NCBI GenBank assembly: GCA_020744225.1 | Contig: JAGMWG010000002.1 | Coordinates: forward strand, 186,001 to 250,000 | Reading direction: 5' to 3' | From: Paraphoma chrysanthemicola | Lineage: Eukaryota; Ascomycota; Dothideomycetes; Pleosporales; Phaeosphaeriaceae | DNA length: 64,000 bases | Shown here: positions 61,048 through 64,000 of the stretch, piece by piece | Numbering within the stretch: the stretch's first letter is position 1 | Layout of the letters: each line of letters starts with the position of its first letter | The notes under the pieces: generated by a model | The model's input: only the letters and a program-made list of their open reading frames with translations | Told to the model about the DNA's origin: nothing | Database searches by the model: none | Made by a program: the position numbers and the translations under genes

Positions 61048-64000
61048 GGTCGCTGTATCTTTTACTCCGGTATGCGAGTAGAATTCGATGTAGGTGCCTT
61101 GTTAAGTTCATGATGCGAAGGACTGACTGTTTTGTGATCAACCGGACCGCCGAAAGCTGGGGAAGAACCGAGGCTCGGCACATAGTTTTTCCGTCCCCGT
61201 TGCGCCCTATCAGACAGGAGACTTTTGTGTCAGGTAGCCTACCCCATTCCGATTACACTATCAATCATCTTGCCAACGGGCGAACTACTCGGCGACCGGG
61301 TTGATTTCTTGGTCCTGAGCATGATCTCGAGACTGTCACATTGTCAAAGCATCCAGGAGCACTGACGACATACATTCGAACGTACGATGCACGCGCAGCA
61401 AATTGCTCATATGAATAGATGTGGCACATCCACGTCGATTTGTCTCTGTATTACATTATTGTTCCTTTGTATCGACATACCACGTACTTGGGCGCTCTTG
61501 TCACTTCTTTCCCGTACCCTAAGACGCTTATTACCATTTCTTTAGCTTGAAGCATTAATGCCTCTCGCAACGTTAGGAAGATCGCGTCTCTGCTACGAAC
61601 GTACAAGTGAGACTCACAATTCAACGTCACAGTGGCTGAATGAAAGGCTTGCGCCAACATTCAACACGCACCTCTCTTTGAGTTCTGCAAAAATATTAGC
61701 GGACATCACTAGACCCCTTCTTCGATCGGGTTATACACCTGACGATTTCTAGACGGCGTACTGGGTCGATGGTGATGGCTAGCGCCGAGAAATTGTCAAC
61801 GGGCTGCGACTGCCAGTGCAACTGCCGGCATATCGCAGAGACGTAAGCGAAGGACAAGTATGGCCGAAGGATGGGACGAGCCGGGAAGAGCTTCTTTGGA
61901 CCTTTAATTGACGCATGTAACTCAGGAGTCTTTGGAGATTCATTCACATGTCAACTACCGGTTTAGGATTACACAGCATTTCTCGAGGAGAGGTGATGAA
62001 CTCTTGAGCGTTGCCAGTTATGATCATGTCATAATCATGGTGTAATCATGATTGTGGCATGAGTCAAAGAGGATACACGGCGACAGCAGTTGCTATGATC
62101 ATTCGCGTGTGTTTCATTTCCTACATACTGCAGTCGCTTTACATATCTTCTCCAGGCAATTTTGACTCAGCCTGATGATCGCAGCAAGGTGTGCTAAGAT
62201 ACTTTCGCCTGTACAGAAGCGCTTTCAGTTCTGACCTACCGAGTATGCGCGAGTCAATGTAGCATTCGCGGTCAAGAAACTAGCTTAATTGTCTTCAAAG
62301 TTTGTTCCGTTCTCATACCTATTCTGTTCTGACCTGCAGCGCATAGACCGGTGCATCGTACCTGGACCTGAGCTGCCCACATGAAACCCAAGACATTGGC
62401 ATCGCCCTTTAATTCGCCCTTTCATCCTTTGATGCTCTTGAAAAGCATCTGTAAGTCTGCCGAGCTGACCGATTCTGCAATATAGCTGCGCCCCTTCCAC
62501 CCGACTCCACAACCCACATCTTCGTATCGGACCGTCGCAAATCTGTCACATGTGCGCTTCACAAGCAAAACATTGTCGACGACGGCATTTCCCATGATTC
62601 ATAGTACAGTGTCTGCGTGGGCGAACTGTGAAATCAGGTTGGTCGTTCTTCAAGAATCCTCTTTTACATGGCGTGACATCAGGTCTGCTAGTTGAATGGG
62701 TAAGTCCAGTCCAATTTCTACCAGTCCGTGAAATAATGCCTCAGAGACACTATTGATTTTGATATTGTTTCTTTGACTTTCTCAAGCATGTCTAAACGGT
62801 AGAGTAACAATGGAAATTCCTTGGTAGGTTCATCGAAATCGGATCCGCGCTAGTCACGAGCATGAGCTGAGATGATTTCGCTCGATTGCACGATAAAGCG
62901 GTGTGGCCCTGAGTACTCGATACCTCGGTACCATTCTCGGACGATCCACAGATCCACGAAAGATCCCGATGTCCGAGTGTGGGGGAGGTAAGATACATCT
63001 CCGATCTTGCAACGATGACGCGAGGTCGTGACGGAAGCGACATGTGTCTGTAGAGAATGACCATGGAAGCGCTGTTTCACAAAACGAGCTTGACACCATG
63101 CTACTTTAGACTGGGGCCGATTGAGTGGAGGAAAACAAGATTGAGGGCGAACATGATCTCCAAATCGCGATACCTTAGTGTGATCGAGGTAGACTACGGT
63201 GTTCACGATGCCCGCGAAACCGAACTTACGTGCGTTAACAGGGACGAGGACCGGAATGATGGCCCGACCAATTAAAGTAAGAATATTCTGTTGCGTCCAT
63301 CGACGCTTTGTTAGTTGATTCACGCTACTTTAGCCTCCCGTAAACTATGGGGTAGATAGAGGAAGTGGACGGAGGAAGAAAGGCACTCTTAAACGCAATT
63401 CTTGCACGACTCCATGTTAGACGGACGGCCACGGGACACTCTACGATTCAAACATGTAGATAACAGGCACGGCTTGCCGGGTCACCTCTGGTACTGTACC
63501 CAGGGTGGCGATATTAGAAGCTGCGCAAGGCGAAAAGTTTGAGTCCCTGCGCGGAGAGTACACCTGGGTCGAGACTCGTGTAGCTGCATCAGTAATCGCA
63601 TTGTTCAGCTCGTATGGGATTTGGTAAACGGCCCGTGGCCTTGCCCAAATCGTTCGATGTGATGACCGGCTGCAGCTAAAGGTTCATTGTTGCTTAGCTC
63701 TGCAACTCTGACGGGTGGTCCGAAGAGGTGGGTGCTAATATGAGACGTATGGCCAAGTACCAAAGCCCATGTTTGTTGGAAATGGCTTAGCGCCTTGCTT
63801 GGACCTCTCAGAACTCGACGTTCGGAGACACGGCGGCGAGCGAAAATGCCGGCACATGCAGATCGAGATCTGAAGTTGAGTTGGCCTGAGGCTGGTACTG
63901 CGTTGTGTGAGGGTCCAGACTCCAGACCGTTGCCGCAAACGTGGTCTCTGAGCGATCCACGATTTATGAGGCTTGTCAGCCGTTGCGCTGATCGGATTGG
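61048..64000. other. no supported gene to the end of the window
   Basis: Open frames up to 157 codons (62850-63323, minus strand) carry no recognised domain. No repeats, tRNA or transposon remnants were noticed. A partial gene running off the right edge cannot be excluded. Confidence 0.45.

Overview
This is nuclear DNA of a filamentous ascomycete (Pezizomycotina). Genes are split by short GT-AG introns, mostly 44-87 nt, often with CTAAC/CTGAC-like branch sites. Products include fungal-type neutral trehalase, an FLC-type channel/flavin carrier, MBF1 and a fungal transcription-factor (MHR) domain. The mix recalls Dothideomycetes, but the sequence alone does not fix the class. No tRNA, rRNA, CRISPR array or intact transposon was found.

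Layout: 1-2641 has no firm gene. 2642-8384 carries an FLC-family membrane protein and a divergent protein kinase. 10735-12651 encodes a secreted protein with three chitin-binding CBM18 modules and two PAN/apple-like modules. 12.7-20 kb is accessory in character: an intact SAM + HMG-box + MHR regulator on the plus strand (14285-16837), a shorter SAM + HMG-box relative facing it on the minus strand (18745-20017), and two diverged copies of one repeat relic at about 13.14 and 17.38 kb on either side of the first gene. 22.3-37.2 kb is the housekeeping core: SET protein, MBF1, histidine phosphatase, eIF3i, an SH3-like protein, trifunctional C1-THF synthase and neutral trehalase. 37.2-47.9 kb is gene-poor, with only two small genes. 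47.9-61.1 kb holds a kinase/HAD/UPRTase-type gene with several reading-frame breaks, a neutral ceramidase, the spliceosome subunit BCAS2/Cwf7, a small hypothetical gene, a zinc alcohol dehydrogenase, a CoA-disulfide-reductase/rhodanese fusion and an SDR. 61.1-64 kb shows no supported gene.

There is no obvious gene cluster; most genes serve unrelated housekeeping roles (translation, splicing, one-carbon metabolism, trehalose breakdown, sphingolipid turnover). Best leads are the two SAM-HMG genes, an apparent 20-nt intron in neutral trehalase, lesions in the nucleotide-salvage gene, and an N-terminal extension that could give two forms of C1-THF synthase. All exon joins were read by eye from splice motifs, frame continuity and recalled family similarity; none was tested against transcripts.
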